Assembly: GCF_013868135.1 (NCBI RefSeq)
Contig: NZ_JACEMU010000004.1
Span: 868,001-932,000, forward strand
Direction: 5' to 3'
Source of the DNA: Paracoccus sp. S1E-3
GTDB lineage: Bacteria > Pseudomonadota > Alphaproteobacteria > Rhodobacterales > Rhodobacteraceae
Length of the DNA stretch: 64,000 nt
Notes under the pieces: model-generated
What the model saw: the letters and a program-made list of their open reading frames with translations, nothing else
What the model was told of the DNA's origin: nothing
The model's database searches: none
Translations under genes and position numbers: made by a program
In this document: positions 12,318-21,898 of the stretch, one piece after another
Layout of the letters: every line of letters starts with the position of its first letter
Position numbering within the stretch: the stretch's first letter is position 1

Positions 12318-12803
12318 TCAGCTCTGCGGGATCAGGGCGCAGATCAGCGTGAACAGCCGGCGCGCGGTATGGCTGTCGACTTCGGCCTTGCCCTCCAGCC
12401 TTTCCTGAAGCGTGCGCGCCCCCTCGTTGTGAATGCCGCGCCGGGCCATGTCGATCGCCTCGATCTGGGCGGGGGCGAGGGTTTTTACCGCGTCGTAATA
12501 GCTGGCGCAGATCTGGAAGTAGTCCTTCACCACCTGCCGGAACGGTCCCAGCGACAAATGGAATTCGCCCACCTTCTCGTCCGCCTCGGTCGAGATGTCG
12601 AAGACCAGCCGGCCATCGCGGATCGCCAGCAGCAGCGCATAGGGACCGGCGGGGGCGGGCTGGCCGCCGCGGCCCGGCAGGTCGAAACTGTTCTCCTCCA
12701 GCAGGTCATAGATTGCGACCTTGCGTTCCTGAATGACCACCGCCGAGGCCGGCGGGATGGCGCTGTCGTCGATCTTGATGCGGGAAATCCTGTTCGCGTT
12801 CAT
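12318..12803 (-). CDS. UPF0262 family protein
   Basis: 161-residue protein of unknown function, recognised from its conserved sequence (ISRIKIDDSAIPPAS at the N-terminus, GPYALLLAIRDGRLVFDI in the middle, FHLSLGPFRQVVKDYF after it). UPF0262 is confined largely to Alphaproteobacteria and typically sits behind hisD. Start overlaps the hisD stop (ATGA). No signal peptide or membrane segment. Confidence 0.9.
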   Translation of the reverse strand: MNANRISRIKIDDSAIPPASAVVIQERKVAIYDLLEENSFDLPGRGGQPAPAGPYALLLAIRDGRLVFDISTEADEKVGEFHLSLGPFRQVVKDYFQICASYYDAVKTLAPAQIEAIDMARRGIHNEGARTLQERLEGKAEVDSHTARRLFTLICALIPQS

Positions 12804-14113
12804 GTCCCGCTCCTGTCATTCAAGGCCGCCAGCCGGGCCGAGACCGAGCGGCCATGCGCCTGCAGCCCTTCCGATTCCGCCAGCCGGACCGCCGCCGGCC
12901 CGATGGCGGCCAGTGCCTGCGGCGTCAGCCGGGCCATTGTGGTGCGCTTCAGGAAGTCCATCACCGAAAGCCCCGATGAAAACCGCGCCGAGCGCGCCGT
13001 CGGCAACACATGGTTCGGGCCGCTGACATAATCGCCCACCGCTTCGGGCGTGAAGGCGCCAAGGAAGATCGCGCCCGCGTGACGGGTCTTTGCTGCCAGC
13101 GCCTCGGGATCGGCCACGCACAATTCCAGATGCTCGGGCGCGATGCGATCCGACAGCGCCGCGGCCTCGTCCAGATCACCGGTGACGATGATGGTGCCGT
13201 AGTCGCGCCAGCTGGCCCCGGCGATCTCCGCGCGCGGCAGCGTCGGGATCAGCGCCTCGACCGAGGCGGCGACCGCGCGGGCCATGGCCGGATCGGGGGT
13301 GATGAGGATCGACTGGGCGTCGGCATCATGTTCAGCCTGCGCCATCAGGTCCAGCGCCAGCCAGTCGGGGTTCTGGTCGGCATCGGCAATGATCAGCACC
13401 TCGGACGGCCCGGCGATCATGTCGATGCCGACACGGCCGAAGACCTGCCGCTTGGCAGCCGCGACATAGGCGTTGCCCGGCCCGGTGATCTTGTCGACCG
13501 GCGCAATCGTGTCGGTGCCATAGGCCAGCGCGGCCACCGCCTGCGCGCCGCCGATGCGATAGATCTCGTCCACCCCGGCCAGTTCGCAGGCCAGCAGGAC
13601 CAGCGGATTGACCTCGCCGCGCGGGGTGGGCACGCAGACCACCAGCCGGCTGACGCCCGCCACACGGGCCGGGATCGCATTCATCAGCACCGAAGACGGA
13701 TAGCTGGCCTGTCCCCCCGGCACATACAGGCCCGCCGCCGCCACCGGCCCCCAGCGCCAGCCCAGCATGGCCCCCGCCGCATCGGTCCAGCTTTCATGCT
13801 GCGGCATCTGGCGCGCATGATAGGCGCGGATCCGTTCAGCGGCGAGTTCCAGCGCCGCGCGGTCCTCGGCCGGGACCTTGGCGATCTGTTCGGCGATTTC
13901 CGCTGGGGAGAAGCGCAGCCTGTCCGGGGTCAGCGGCAACTGGTCGAAACGGCTGGTATAGTCGATCACCGCCGCATCGCCGCGTGCGCGCACATCGGCG
14001 ATGATGGCGGCCACGGTGTCGGATACGTCGGTCGAATCCTCACGCTTGGCGGACAGCATCCGGGTGAAGGCGGCTTCGAAATCGGCGGCGGCGGTGGTCA
14101 GTTCGACGGGCAT
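12800..14113 (-). CDS. hisD: Histidinol dehydrogenase
   Basis: Zinc enzyme that oxidises L-histidinol to L-histidine through histidinal. 437 residues, family-typical. Motifs are RIGGAQAVAALAYGT, ITGPGNAYVAAAKR, GPSEVLI, QAEHDADAQSIL (zinc-site His/Asp region) and GPNHVLPT. The start at 14113 has Shine-Dalgarno AAGGAG; the open frame continues upstream through the GNAT gene but that is a shadow. Other his genes are not in the window. Confidence 0.96.
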   Translation of the reverse strand: MPVELTTAAADFEAAFTRMLSAKREDSTDVSDTVAAIIADVRARGDAAVIDYTSRFDQLPLTPDRLRFSPAEIAEQIAKVPAEDRAALELAAERIRAYHARQMPQHESWTDAAGAMLGWRWGPVAAAGLYVPGGQASYPSSVLMNAIPARVAGVSRLVVCVPTPRGEVNPLVLLACELAGVDEIYRIGGAQAVAALAYGTDTIAPVDKITGPGNAYVAAAKRQVFGRVGIDMIAGPSEVLIIADADQNPDWLALDLMAQAEHDADAQSILITPDPAMARAVAASVEALIPTLPRAEIAGASWRDYGTIIVTGDLDEAAALSDRIAPEHLELCVADPEALAAKTRHAGAIFLGAFTPEAVGDYVSGPNHVLPTARSARFSSGLSVMDFLKRTTMARLTPQALAAIGPAAVRLAESEGLQAHGRSVSARLAALNDRSGT

Positions 14114-14160
14114 GGACAGCTCCTTCTGCGAAGACTGTCTAACGGGGGGCGGCGGGACGC

Positions 14161-14721
14161 TCAAGCACGCAAAGCGGATGGGCGGGGCACCCGCAGGGCC
14201 CGCAGTCGCTGGCGCAGGGGCGGGCGCAGCATCCGGCGCATCTCGATCTCCCACAGGCCGCGCTCGTTCAACATCGGCGCGGCGCCGGTGGGGATGAAGC
14301 CCGCGCGGGCATAAAGCGCCTGCGCGCGGGCATTGGCCTGCCCGACATGCAGGCCCAGCCGGGTCATGCCCGCAGAGGCGGCGCGTGCGATCAGCCGGTC
14401 GAAGATCGCATCGCCCAACCCCTGCCCGCGCGCCTCGGGGCGGACATAGACCGACATCACCCAGCCGAGATCGGGTTCGGCGGGCGAGATGCCCGGCTCC
14501 CAGCTGGCGACGGCCTGGGGGGTGCCGGGGGCCGGCCCTGCCGCCCAGACCTCGCATCCTGCGAGACGGGCAGCGAAATCCTCCAGCGGGCGACCGTCCC
14601 AGTCGTCAATGCTGGATCCGAAAGCCTCGGGCGCGAGGCGCAGCGCCTCAAGCCGGATGGCGCGCCATTCCGCGGCCCGGTCCGGTGTCAGCTGCCACAG
14701 CCGGAAGGGCCGTTCGGTCAT
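14161..14721 (-). CDS. GNAT family N-acetyltransferase
   Basis: 186 residues with an acetyl-CoA-binding motif A, VRPEARGQGLGDAIFDRL (R/Q-X-X-G-X-G/A), and motif B region NARAQALYARAGFIPTG. Start overlaps the DUF2948 stop (ATGA). The substrate is unknown. The C-terminal tail is basic (RPPLRQRLRALR), unusual for the family and perhaps disordered. Confidence 0.85.
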   Translation of the reverse strand: MTERPFRLWQLTPDRAAEWRAIRLEALRLAPEAFGSSIDDWDGRPLEDFAARLAGCEVWAAGPAPGTPQAVASWEPGISPAEPDLGWVMSVYVRPEARGQGLGDAIFDRLIARAASAGMTRLGLHVGQANARAQALYARAGFIPTGAAPMLNERGLWEIEMRRMLRPPLRQRLRALRVPRPSALRA

Positions 14722-15197
14722 GCGTCGTCATGCGTCGGCATGTGACCCGAAATCGCCGCATAAGGCCGGGTCACGTCGCGCAGGTCGATCGAGATCGCTT
14801 CGGCGTCGATCTGGATGGTGCCGTCGCCGGCAAAATCCAGTTGCAGCCGGCCAGTGCCATCGGTGCCCGGTTCCCAGATCATGGCCAGCAGCGACAGGAC
14901 CTCGTCGCTGTCGCCACGGTCGATACCGTCGCTGCGGATGCCGGTAATGTCGGACACCACCAGCAGCGCGCGCACCCGTTCGAACTCGCGCCCCTCGCGC
15001 TGCGCGGCATCGACATCCTCCCAGCGGAAGCGGTTGATGAGCATGGCCAGCTGGCGACGCTTGCGGTCGAAGGTCACATCGGCGCCGGTCAGCACCGCGT
15101 CCTGCACCAGCATGGACAGGACCGCCACATCCTCCGGCCCTTCGGCGCGCAGCATCAGGGGCCCCTGATCGGCGTCGTGAAAGCTGGCGTCACTCAT
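14718..15197 (-). CDS. DUF2948 family protein
   Basis: 159-residue protein of unknown function. It matches the alphaproteobacterial DUF2948 pattern ([19 protein letters not shown] near the N-terminus; [29 protein letters not shown] toward the end). It overlaps murA by 8 bases and the GNAT gene by 4, so all are coupled. The murA-DUF2948-hisD order is a recurring Rhodobacteraceae arrangement. Confidence 0.88.
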   Translation of the reverse strand: MSDASFHDADQGPLMLRAEGPEDVAVLSMLVQDAVLTGADVTFDRKRRQLAMLINRFRWEDVDAAQREGREFERVRALLVVSDITGIRSDGIDRGDSDEVLSLLAMIWEPGTDGTGRLQLDFAGDGTIQIDAEAISIDLRDVTRPYAAISGHMPTHDDA

Positions 15198-16473
15198 CGG
15201 GATGAGCCTCCTTGATGCGTTTCAGGTTCGCGCCGACGCCGCGCAGCTTGCGCACGACGCGTTCATAGCCGCGATCGAGGTGATAGACCCGGCTGACCAC
15301 GGTTTCGCCTTCCGCCGCCAGCCCGGCGAGAATCAGGCTGATCGAGGCGCGCAGATCAGTCGCCATCACCGGCGCGCCGCGCAGCTTGTCGACGCCGTGG
15401 ACGGTGGCATGACCGCCATGCACGTCGATCCGCGCGCCCATGCGGGCCAGTTCGGGGGCGTGCATGAAGCGGTTCTCGAAAATCTTTTCCTCAAGGACCG
15501 AGGTGCCTTCCGCCGTGCACATCAGCGCCATCATCTGTGCCTGCAGATCGGTCGGGAAGCCGGGGAAAGGTTCGGTCACCACATCGACGGCGCGGACGCG
15601 GCCGGTCTTGTGGCTGGTCTTGATGCCGCGTTCGGTCTGGGTCACGGACACGCCGGCCTCGTCCAGCTTGGCCGCGAAGGCCTCCAGCAGGTCCAGACGA
15701 CCGCCCAGACATTCGATCTCGCCGCCGCAGATGGCGGGCAGCAGCATATAGGTGCCCAGCTCGATCCGGTCGGTGACGACGGGATGGGTGGCGCCGTGCA
15801 GCGTATCGACGCCCTGAATGGTGATGGTGCCGGTGGCCTCGCCCTCGATCTGGGCGCCCATGCGGCGCAGGCACTCGGCCAGATCGACGATTTCCGGCTC
15901 GCGCGCGGCGTTTTTCAGGACCGTGGTGCCGCGGGCCAGCGTCGCCGCCATCAGCGCGTTCTCCGTCGCCCCGACCGAGACCAGCGGAAAGTCGATCATC
16001 GCGCCGCGCAGGCCGCCTGCGGGGGCCTTGGCATGGACATAGCCGTCGCGCAGGTCCAGTTCCGCCCCCATCGCCTCGAAGGCTTTCAGGTGCAGGTCGA
16101 CGGGGCGGGCGCCGATCGCGCAGCCGCCGGGAAGCGAGACCGCCGCCTCGCCGAACCGCGCCAGCAGCGGCCCCAGCACCAGGATCGAGGCGCGCATCTT
16201 GCGCACGATCTCGTATTCCGCGCGCTGGCTGGTCAGGTCATGGCTGGACATGGCCAACACCTGGCCGTCCTGCATCGACACCACCTCGGCACCCAGCGAT
16301 TGCAGCAGGTCGGTCATGGTGGTGATGTCCGACAGCCGTGGCGCATTGGTCAGCGTCAGCGGCTGGTCGGTCAGCAGCGTCGCCGGCATCAGCGTCAGGC
16401 AGGCATTCTTGGCCCCGGTGATCGGGATCTCGCCATAAAGCGCGCCCCCGCCCTGCACGATGATCTGATCCAT
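15190..16473 (-). CDS. murA: UDP-N-acetylglucosamine 1-carboxyvinyltransferase
   Basis: First committed step of peptidoglycan synthesis: transfers enolpyruvate from PEP to UDP-GlcNAc. 427 residues. The fosfomycin-sensitive catalytic Cys is C118 in [19 protein letters not shown] near residue 20 holds the conserved Lys22/Asn23, and the C-terminus has [19 protein letters not shown]. Its start shares one base with the stop of a short upstream ORF (TAATG). Confidence 0.97.
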   Translation of the reverse strand: MDQIIVQGGGALYGEIPITGAKNACLTLMPATLLTDQPLTLTNAPRLSDITTMTDLLQSLGAEVVSMQDGQVLAMSSHDLTSQRAEYEIVRKMRASILVLGPLLARFGEAAVSLPGGCAIGARPVDLHLKAFEAMGAELDLRDGYVHAKAPAGGLRGAMIDFPLVSVGATENALMAATLARGTTVLKNAAREPEIVDLAECLRRMGAQIEGEATGTITIQGVDTLHGATHPVVTDRIELGTYMLLPAICGGEIECLGGRLDLLEAFAAKLDEAGVSVTQTERGIKTSHKTGRVRAVDVVTEPFPGFPTDLQAQMMALMCTAEGTSVLEEKIFENRFMHAPELARMGARIDVHGGHATVHGVDKLRGAPVMATDLRASISLILAGLAAEGETVVSRVYHLDRGYERVVRKLRGVGANLKRIKEAHPDE

Positions 16474-16649
16474 TATTCCTCGCTTTCCGGGGCGCTGTCC
16501 TGCGCGGGCGCGCCCTCTTGCTGCTCATCCTGATCGGCGCGCGCGCGTGCCTGCGCCTTGCGCCGGGCCAGATTGGCCCTCAGCGCCGCGCCGAGCCGAT
16601 CTTCGCGGCCGGCAGCGGTCTTGCCATCGGGTTTGCGGGTCTTGTTCAT
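16473..16649 (-). CDS. Small conserved protein upstream of murA
   Basis: 58-residue protein beginning [17 protein letters not shown] and ending in an acidic tail PESEE. The middle is highly charged and basic ([18 protein letters not shown]), predicted helical. The stop overlaps the murA start (TAATG), the strongest argument that it is translated. Similar short basic ORFs precede murA in Rhodobacteraceae; function unknown. A nucleic-acid or ribosome contact would fit the charge, but nothing proves it. Confidence 0.65.
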   Translation of the reverse strand: MNKTRKPDGKTAAGREDRLGAALRANLARRKAQARARADQDEQQEGAPAQDSAPESEE

Positions 16650-16681
16650 TGGGTTCTGTTAGCGCTTTGCCCGGACAAGGT

Positions 16682-17422
16682 CTAGCGCCGGGTCAACTGA
16701 CGCAGCAGCCCGTGCAGTACCTGCACATCCGCCCTGGTCAGCGCCATGCGCGACCACAGGTTGCGCAGGTTCAGCTTCATCGGCGGGGCCTTTTCGGGCG
16801 GGAAGAAATAACCGGCCTCGTCCAGCTTCGCCTCATAATGATCGGCCAGCTTCTCGATCTCGATCCGGTCGGCGGCGACCTCGCCCGCCGGGCGCCGCCC
16901 GGTCGGCATGGGCTGCGCGGGCAGACGGCCCTGCGCCCATTCATAGCCCAGCAGAAGCACCGCCTGCCCCAGATTGAGCGATGGAAATTCCGGGTTCACC
17001 GGCACTGTCAGGATCGCATTGGCCCGCGCGATATCGTCGTTTTCCAGCCCCGCGCGTTCCGGCCCGAAGATGAAGGCGACACGGCCGCCTGCCGCGATTT
17101 CCTCGCGCGCTTGGGTGGTCGCGGTGGCGGGGGTGAAGACCGGCTTGGTCAGTTCGCGGCCCCGCGCGGTGGTGGCCAAGGCATAGGTGACCCCCTCCAT
17201 CGCCTCGGCCAGCGTCGGGAAGACCCGCGCCCGGTCCAGCACCTGCGCGGCGGCCCCCGAGGCCATGGCGACGGCGCGCGGATTGGGCCAGCCGTCGCGC
17301 GGATCGACCAGCCGCATCTCGGTCAGGCCGAAATTCAGCATGGCGCGGGCGGCGGCGCCGATATTCTCGCCCATCTGCGGGCGGGTCAGGATGATGACGG
17401 GTTGGGGCGCGTTGTCAGACAT
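16682..17422 (-). CDS. trmJ: tRNA/rRNA 2'-O-methyltransferase, TrmJ/SpoU family
   Basis: 246-residue SPOUT methyltransferase. Three family motifs are visible: motif 1 RPQMGENIGAAARAMLNFG (the GxNxGAxARAM type), motif 2 FGPERAGLEN, and motif 3 VPVNPEFPSLNLGQAVLLLGYEW. This pattern is TrmJ (tRNA Cm/Um32) rather than TrmH or RlmB. Start taken at ATG 17422; a longer frame overlaps the divergent downstream gene and is unlikely. No strong Shine-Dalgarno. Confidence 0.85.
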   Translation of the reverse strand: MSDNAPQPVIILTRPQMGENIGAAARAMLNFGLTEMRLVDPRDGWPNPRAVAMASGAAAQVLDRARVFPTLAEAMEGVTYALATTARGRELTKPVFTPATATTQAREEIAAGGRVAFIFGPERAGLENDDIARANAILTVPVNPEFPSLNLGQAVLLLGYEWAQGRLPAQPMPTGRRPAGEVAADRIEIEKLADHYEAKLDEAGYFFPPEKAPPMKLNLRNLWSRMALTRADVQVLHGLLRQLTRR

Positions 17423-17519
17423 GGCGCGGCTGTTATCGCCCGGCAGGCCATCCCGCAAGCGAAACTCTGGCGTGGTGGGGCTTGCGCTGCTATTGCATTC
17501 GCAAACTAAGGAAATCGCC

Positions 17520-18149
17520 ATGACCGACCAGCCCGATGCGCCAAGCGCCCCCCAGCTTTACCTGATCGCCCCGGTCGGGGCCGACCCGGATGCCTTCGGC
17601 CCGCGCCTGGCCGAGGTGCTGGAACGCTATCAGGTCGCCTGCGTGCGCATCCCCGGCGCGGGCGACGAGGCCCGCCTTGGCCGTATGGCGGATGTGGTGC
17701 GCGACATCGCCCATGCCCATGACGTCGCCGTGGTCATCGAGGATCACATCCAGATCGCGCAGAACCATGGACTCGACGGCGTGCATCTGACCACCGGGGC
17801 CAAGCAGGTCCGCTATGCCCGTCGCGAGCTGGGCGATGACGCCATCGTCGGCGCATTCAGCGCCGCCTCGCGCCATGACGGGATGAGCGCGGCCGAGGCC
17901 GGTGCCGATTATGTCAGCTTCGGCCCCGTCGGTCCCACCGGTCTGGGCACCGGCGAGGAGGCGCCCATGGACATCTTCGCCTGGTGGTCCGAGATGATCG
18001 AGGTGCCGGTCGTCGCCGAGGGCGGCCTCGATGCGGTGCTGATCGGCAAGCTGGCCCCGATCACCGATTTCTTCGCCATCGGCCCCGAGATCTGGGCCAA
18101 GGACGATCCGATGGACGCCCTGTCCCATCTCTGGCGTCAGGACAAATAG
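17520..18149 (+). CDS. ThiE/TenI-like thiamine phosphate synthase family protein
   Basis: 209 residues with a (beta/alpha)8 TMP-synthase pattern: YLIAP at the start, VVIEDHIQIAQNHGLDGVHL (as in VNDR-D-A-GVHLG), IVGAFSAASRHDGMSAAEAGADYVSFGPV (matching G-S-H-x-A-x-x-A-x-G-A-D-Y-V-x-x-GP), and VVAEGGL. The phosphate-binding GPVGPTGLG region differs from the GP(I/V)FPT-x-TK of true ThiE, and the N-terminal substrate residues diverge. It may be a TMP-synthase relative of other function. A strong bidirectional terminator follows. Confidence 0.75.
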   Translation: MTDQPDAPSAPQLYLIAPVGADPDAFGPRLAEVLERYQVACVRIPGAGDEARLGRMADVVRDIAHAHDVAVVIEDHIQIAQNHGLDGVHLTTGAKQVRYARRELGDDAIVGAFSAASRHDGMSAAEAGADYVSFGPVGPTGLGTGEEAPMDIFAWWSEMIEVPVVAEGGLDAVLIGKLAPITDFFAIGPEIWAKDDPMDALSHLWRQDK

Positions 18150-18158
18150 CCAACAAAA

Positions 18159-18178
18159 AAGGGGCCTTGAAGCCCCTT
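18159..18178. terminator. Bidirectional intrinsic terminator
   Basis: AAGGGGC (18159-18165) pairs with GCCCCTT (18172-18178) around a 6-base loop. A run of six A precedes it (T-run on the minus strand) and CTTCTT follows, so it can serve both the ThiE-like gene and the converging DAHP synthase gene. Confidence 0.85.
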
Positions 18179-18202
18179 CTTCATGTTGTTTCCAGCTGTG
18201 TC

Positions 18203-19612
18203 TCAGCCCACCCTGGTCTGGCGGCTGGGTTCCGAGACACGGCGCGCGCGCAGTTCCTCGGCGACCAGGAAGGCCAGCTCCAGTGACTGGCTGGCGTTCA
18301 GGCGCGGGTCGCAGGCGGTGTGGTAGCGGTCCGACAGATCCTCGTCCGTCACCGCGCGCACGCCGCCGGTGCATTCGGTCACGTCCTTGCCGGTCATCTC
18401 GAAATGCACGCCGCCGGGGATGGTACCCTCGGCCTTGTGGATGGCGAAGAACTCGCGCACTTCGCGCAGCACCGATTCGAAGGGCCGGGTCTTGTAGCCC
18501 GAGGCCGACTTGATGGTGTTGCCGTGCATCGGATCGCAGGACCAGACGACATTGGCACCTTCCTCCTGCACCGCCTTGATGAGGCGCGGCAGGTGATCGC
18601 CCACCGTCCCCGCGCCGAAGCGCGCGATCAGCGTCAGCCGGCCCGCCTCGTTGGCCGGGTTCAGCTTTGCCATCAGCACCTTCAGATCCTCGGCCGTGGT
18701 CGACGGCCCGGTCTTCAGCCCGATCGGATTCTGCACGCCGCGGGCGAATTCCACATGGGCGCCGTCCGGCTGCCGCGTGCGGTCGCCGATCCAGATCATG
18801 TGGCCAGACCCCGCCACCGGCAGGCCGGTTGTCGAATCGGTGCGCGCCAGCGCTTCTTCATATTCCAGCAGCAGCGCCTCGTGGCTGGTGTAGAACTCCA
18901 CCTGCCCCAGCTCGTGCGACGTGGCCGAACTCACCCCCGCCGCCTGCATGAAGGCCATCGCATCGCTGATCCGGTCGGCGATGTCGCGATAGCGCTGCGC
19001 CTCGGGACCCGAGGTGAAATCGGCGATCCAGCTTTGCACGCGGTGAATATCGGCGTAACCACCGGTCGAAAACGCCCGCAGCAGGTTCAGCGATGCTGCG
19101 GCCTGGGTGTAGGCCGACAGCATCCGCTGGGGATCGGGAACGCGCGCCTCGGCGGTGAAGTCGAAGCCGTTGACGATGTCGCCGCGATAGCTGGGCAGTT
19201 CCACCCCGCTGACGGTTTCGGTGGGCGCGCTGCGCGGCTTGGCGAATTGCCCGGCCATGCGCCCGACCTTCACCACCGGAAGCTGGGCGCCCCAGGTCAG
19301 CACCACCGCCATCTGCAGCATCACCTTGAAGGTGTCGCGGATGTTGTCGGCGCTGAATTCGGCAAAGCTCTCGGCGCAGTCGCCGCCCTGCAGCAGGAAG
19401 GCACGGCCCGCCGCCACATCGGCCAGATGGGCGCGCAGACGGCGCGCCTCGCCCGCGAAGACCAGCGGCGGATATTTGGCCAGTTGCGCCTCGACCGCAT
19501 TCAGCGCGGCGGTATCGGGATAATCCGGCATCTGGATGCGCGGATAGGCGCGCCAGCCAGCCTTTTCCCAGTTGCGGGGGGCGGCGGGGGTCGTGCGCTG
19601 ATCCTGCGTCAT
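18203..19612 (-). CDS. aroG: Class II 3-deoxy-7-phosphoheptulonate (DAHP) synthase
   Basis: First enzyme of the shikimate pathway: condenses PEP with erythrose-4-phosphate. 469 residues of the plant/actinobacterial/alphaproteobacterial type II family, not E. coli AroF/G/H. Motifs are [56 protein letters not shown], and [11 protein letters not shown] near residue 370. Start ATG at 19612 with AGGAGA upstream; longer in-frame extension lacks a ribosome site. Divergent from the branched-chain amino-acid transporter genes. Confidence 0.95.
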   Translation of the reverse strand: MTQDQRTTPAAPRNWEKAGWRAYPRIQMPDYPDTAALNAVEAQLAKYPPLVFAGEARRLRAHLADVAAGRAFLLQGGDCAESFAEFSADNIRDTFKVMLQMAVVLTWGAQLPVVKVGRMAGQFAKPRSAPTETVSGVELPSYRGDIVNGFDFTAEARVPDPQRMLSAYTQAAASLNLLRAFSTGGYADIHRVQSWIADFTSGPEAQRYRDIADRISDAMAFMQAAGVSSATSHELGQVEFYTSHEALLLEYEEALARTDSTTGLPVAGSGHMIWIGDRTRQPDGAHVEFARGVQNPIGLKTGPSTTAEDLKVLMAKLNPANEAGRLTLIARFGAGTVGDHLPRLIKAVQEEGANVVWSCDPMHGNTIKSASGYKTRPFESVLREVREFFAIHKAEGTIPGGVHFEMTGKDVTECTGGVRAVTDEDLSDRYHTACDPRLNASQSLELAFLVAEELRARRVSEPSRQTRVG

Positions 19613-19810
19613 GGCGAGGCTCTCCTGAGTGTTTCGAGCATCTATATAGGCCGCAAGCCGCTCAAGCGAAAGCCCGGCCGTTCGGCGACCTGACCCGCCC
19701 CGGACCCAGGCCCGACCCGCCCCAGACGTATACGACAAGCGACTTTACTTTTGACGGGCTGCTTCGCTAACCTCATCCTCATCAACAAGACCAACAGGGG
19801 AAATAACAAT

Positions 19811-20992
19811 ATGAAACGTCTGCTTCTCGCTTCTGCCGCCACCGCGCTTCTCGCCGGGGCCGCGGGCGCCGAAGACGTGAAACTGGGCCTGCACCTGGGC
19901 TTCACCGGTCCGCTCGAATCGATGGCGCCGAACATGGCCGCCGGGGCCGAACTGGCCGCCAAGGAAGTCAGCGATTCCGGCAAGTTGCTGGATGGTTCGA
20001 AGGTCGTGACCTCGCGTTCGGACACCACCTGCACCGACGCCGCAGCCGCGGTTGCCGCAGCGGAACGTCAGGTCGCCGACGGCGTCAAGGCGATGGTCGG
20101 CGGGCAGTGCTCGGGCGAAACCATCGCGACGCTGGAAAAGGTGGCGATTCCGAACGGCGTGCTGATGATCTCGCCTTCGGCCACCTCGCCGGCGCTGACC
20201 AGCATCGAAGATCAGGGCCTGTTCTTCCGCGCCGCGCCGTCGGATGCGCGTCAGGGCGAAGTCATCGCCGACCTTGCCAAGGCGCAGGGAATCGAATCGA
20301 TGGCCATCACCTACACCAACAACGACTACGGCAAGGGTCTGGCCGACAGCATCAAGAGCAACTTCGAAAAGCTCGGCGGCAAGGTGACCATCATCGCCGC
20401 CCATGACGACGGCAAGGCCGACTATTCGGCCGAGGTCGCCGCACTGGCCGCGGCCGGCGGCGATGCGCTGGCGGTTGTGGGCTATGTCGACCAGGGCGGC
20501 TCGGGCGTGACCCAGGGCGCGCTGGATACCGGCGCCTTCACCAAGTTCATCTTCCCCGACGGGATGATCAACGCCACCCTCCCCGACCGTTTCGGCGCCT
20601 CCATTGACGGCATGCTGGGGATCAACCCGGCTGCCGAAGGCGATGGCCGCACCAAGTTCGAGGAACTGACCAAGGCGCAGGGCTTCGACGGGTCCTCGGC
20701 CTATGCCGCCGAATCCTATGACGCCGCCGCCCTGATCCTGCTGGCCATGCAGGCGGCCAAATCGACCGATCCGGCCGCCGTCAAGGAGAAGGTGATGGAA
20801 GTCGCCAACGCGCCGGGCGAGCAGATCCTGCCGGGCGAACTGGCCAAGGGGCTGGAGCTGCTGGCCGCGGGTCAGGACATCGACTATGTCGGCGCCTCCT
20901 CGGTGGAGTTTGTGGAGCCGGGCGAAAGCGCCGGGTCCTTCCGCGAAACCACCATCAAGGACGGCAAGCTGGAAGTCGTGGGCTACCACTGA
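19811..20992 (+). CDS. Branched-chain amino-acid ABC transporter, substrate-binding protein
   Basis: 393-residue periplasmic binding protein of the LivJ/LivK family (Peripla_BP_6). N-terminal signal peptide MKRLLLASAATALLAG with cleavage after AAGA|ED. The mature start KLGLHLGFTGPLESMAPNM fits the family. Expected to bind Leu/Ile/Val or another small amino acid or amide. Good ribosome site (AGGGGA). First gene of the operon but closed by its own terminator, so it is likely made in excess over the membrane subunits. Confidence 0.92.
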   Translation: MKRLLLASAATALLAGAAGAEDVKLGLHLGFTGPLESMAPNMAAGAELAAKEVSDSGKLLDGSKVVTSRSDTTCTDAAAAVAAAERQVADGVKAMVGGQCSGETIATLEKVAIPNGVLMISPSATSPALTSIEDQGLFFRAAPSDARQGEVIADLAKAQGIESMAITYTNNDYGKGLADSIKSNFEKLGGKVTIIAAHDDGKADYSAEVAALAAAGGDALAVVGYVDQGGSGVTQGALDTGAFTKFIFPDGMINATLPDRFGASIDGMLGINPAAEGDGRTKFEELTKAQGFDGSSAYAAESYDAAALILLAMQAAKSTDPAAVKEKVMEVANAPGEQILPGELAKGLELLAAGQDIDYVGASSVEFVEPGESAGSFRETTIKDGKLEVVGYH

Positions 20993-21010
20993 TTTCCCGA
21001 CATCAAAGCG

Positions 21011-21040
21011 GGCCCGGCGCTGCATGCGCCGGGCCTTTTT
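21011..21040 (+). terminator. Intrinsic terminator after binding-protein gene
   Basis: GGCCCGGCGC (21011-21020) and GCGCCGGGCC (21026-21035) form a perfect 10-bp stem with a 5-base loop followed by five T. Partial readthrough would give the usual excess of binding protein over transporter. Confidence 0.93.
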
Positions 21041-21115
21041 GTAAGAACTCCATGCCAAAACCGACCGATAACGGTAGCATGGGGACATACATGATCTGAC
21101 GCGACAGGGGGCGTG

Positions 21116-21898
21116 ATGATCCGGGTCGAGAACCTGCACAAGAAATTCGGCGGCTTTTCCGCCGTGGATGGCGCCAATCTGACCATCGAAACCGGCTCCA
21201 TCACCGGGCTGATCGGTCCGAACGGCGCGGGAAAATCCACATTGTTCAACGTCATCGCCGGGGTGTACACACCGACCTCGGGCCGGGTCATCATGGATGG
21301 CGAGGACATTACCGGCCTTTCGCCACACGAGCTGTTCCACAAGGGCCTGCTGCGCACCTTCCAGCTGGCGCATGAATTCGGCTCGATGACGGTCCGGGAA
21401 AACCTGATGATGGTGCCACCCCGCCAGACCGGCGAGACGCTGGTGAACACCTGGTTCGCGCGCGGCCGCATCCGCGAGGAAGAAAAGGCCCTGCGCCAGA
21501 AGGCCGACGAGGTGCTGGACTTCCTGACCATCAGCCATGTCGCCGATGAGAAGGCGGGCAACCTGTCGGGCGGCCAGAAGAAGCTGCTGGAACTGGGCCG
21601 GACGATGATGGTCGACGCCAAGATCGTCTTTCTGGACGAGGTCGGGGCCGGGGTGAACCGCACCCTGCTGATGACCATCGCCGACGCCATCGTGCGGCTG
21701 AACAAGGAGCGCGGCTATACCTTCTGCGTCATCGAGCATGACATGGATTTCATCGGTAAGCTGTGCGACCCGGTCATCGTCATGGCCGAGGGCAAGGTGC
21801 TGGCCCAGGGCAGCGCCGACAGCATCATGCAGAACGAGGCCGTGATCGAGGCCTATCTGGGCCGTGGTCTGAAGAACAAGGAGATGATCGGCGCATGA
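21116..21898 (+). CDS. livG: Branched-chain amino-acid ABC transporter, ATP-binding protein LivG
   Basis: 260-residue ABC ATPase. Walker A GPNGAGKST, the signature LSGGQKK, Walker B KIVFLDEVGAGV and the switch His in CVIEHDMDF are present. The LivG class insertion between Walker A and signature is seen (LLRTFQLAHEFGSMTVRENLM). The Walker-B context LDEVGAG replaces the usual LDEP-AG (Pro to Val), a minor variation. A GTG 3 bases upstream is an alternative start. Its end overlaps the livF start (ATGA). Confidence 0.93.
   Translation: MIRVENLHKKFGGFSAVDGANLTIETGSITGLIGPNGAGKSTLFNVIAGVYTPTSGRVIMDGEDITGLSPHELFHKGLLRTFQLAHEFGSMTVRENLMMVPPRQTGETLVNTWFARGRIREEEKALRQKADEVLDFLTISHVADEKAGNLSGGQKKLLELGRTMMVDAKIVFLDEVGAGVNRTLLMTIADAIVRLNKERGYTFCVIEHDMDFIGKLCDPVIVMAEGKVLAQGSADSIMQNEAVIEAYLGRGLKNKEMIGA

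Noticed and set aside
16655..16672. TGTTAGCGCT half-site upstream of the murA small ORF
   Set aside because: Only one half of a LacI-type dyad; no promoter context.
21061..21085. ACCGATAACGGTAGCA before livG as a further copy of the zwf/edd element
   Set aside because: Only half of the motif matches and the orientation and centre differ; treated as chance.
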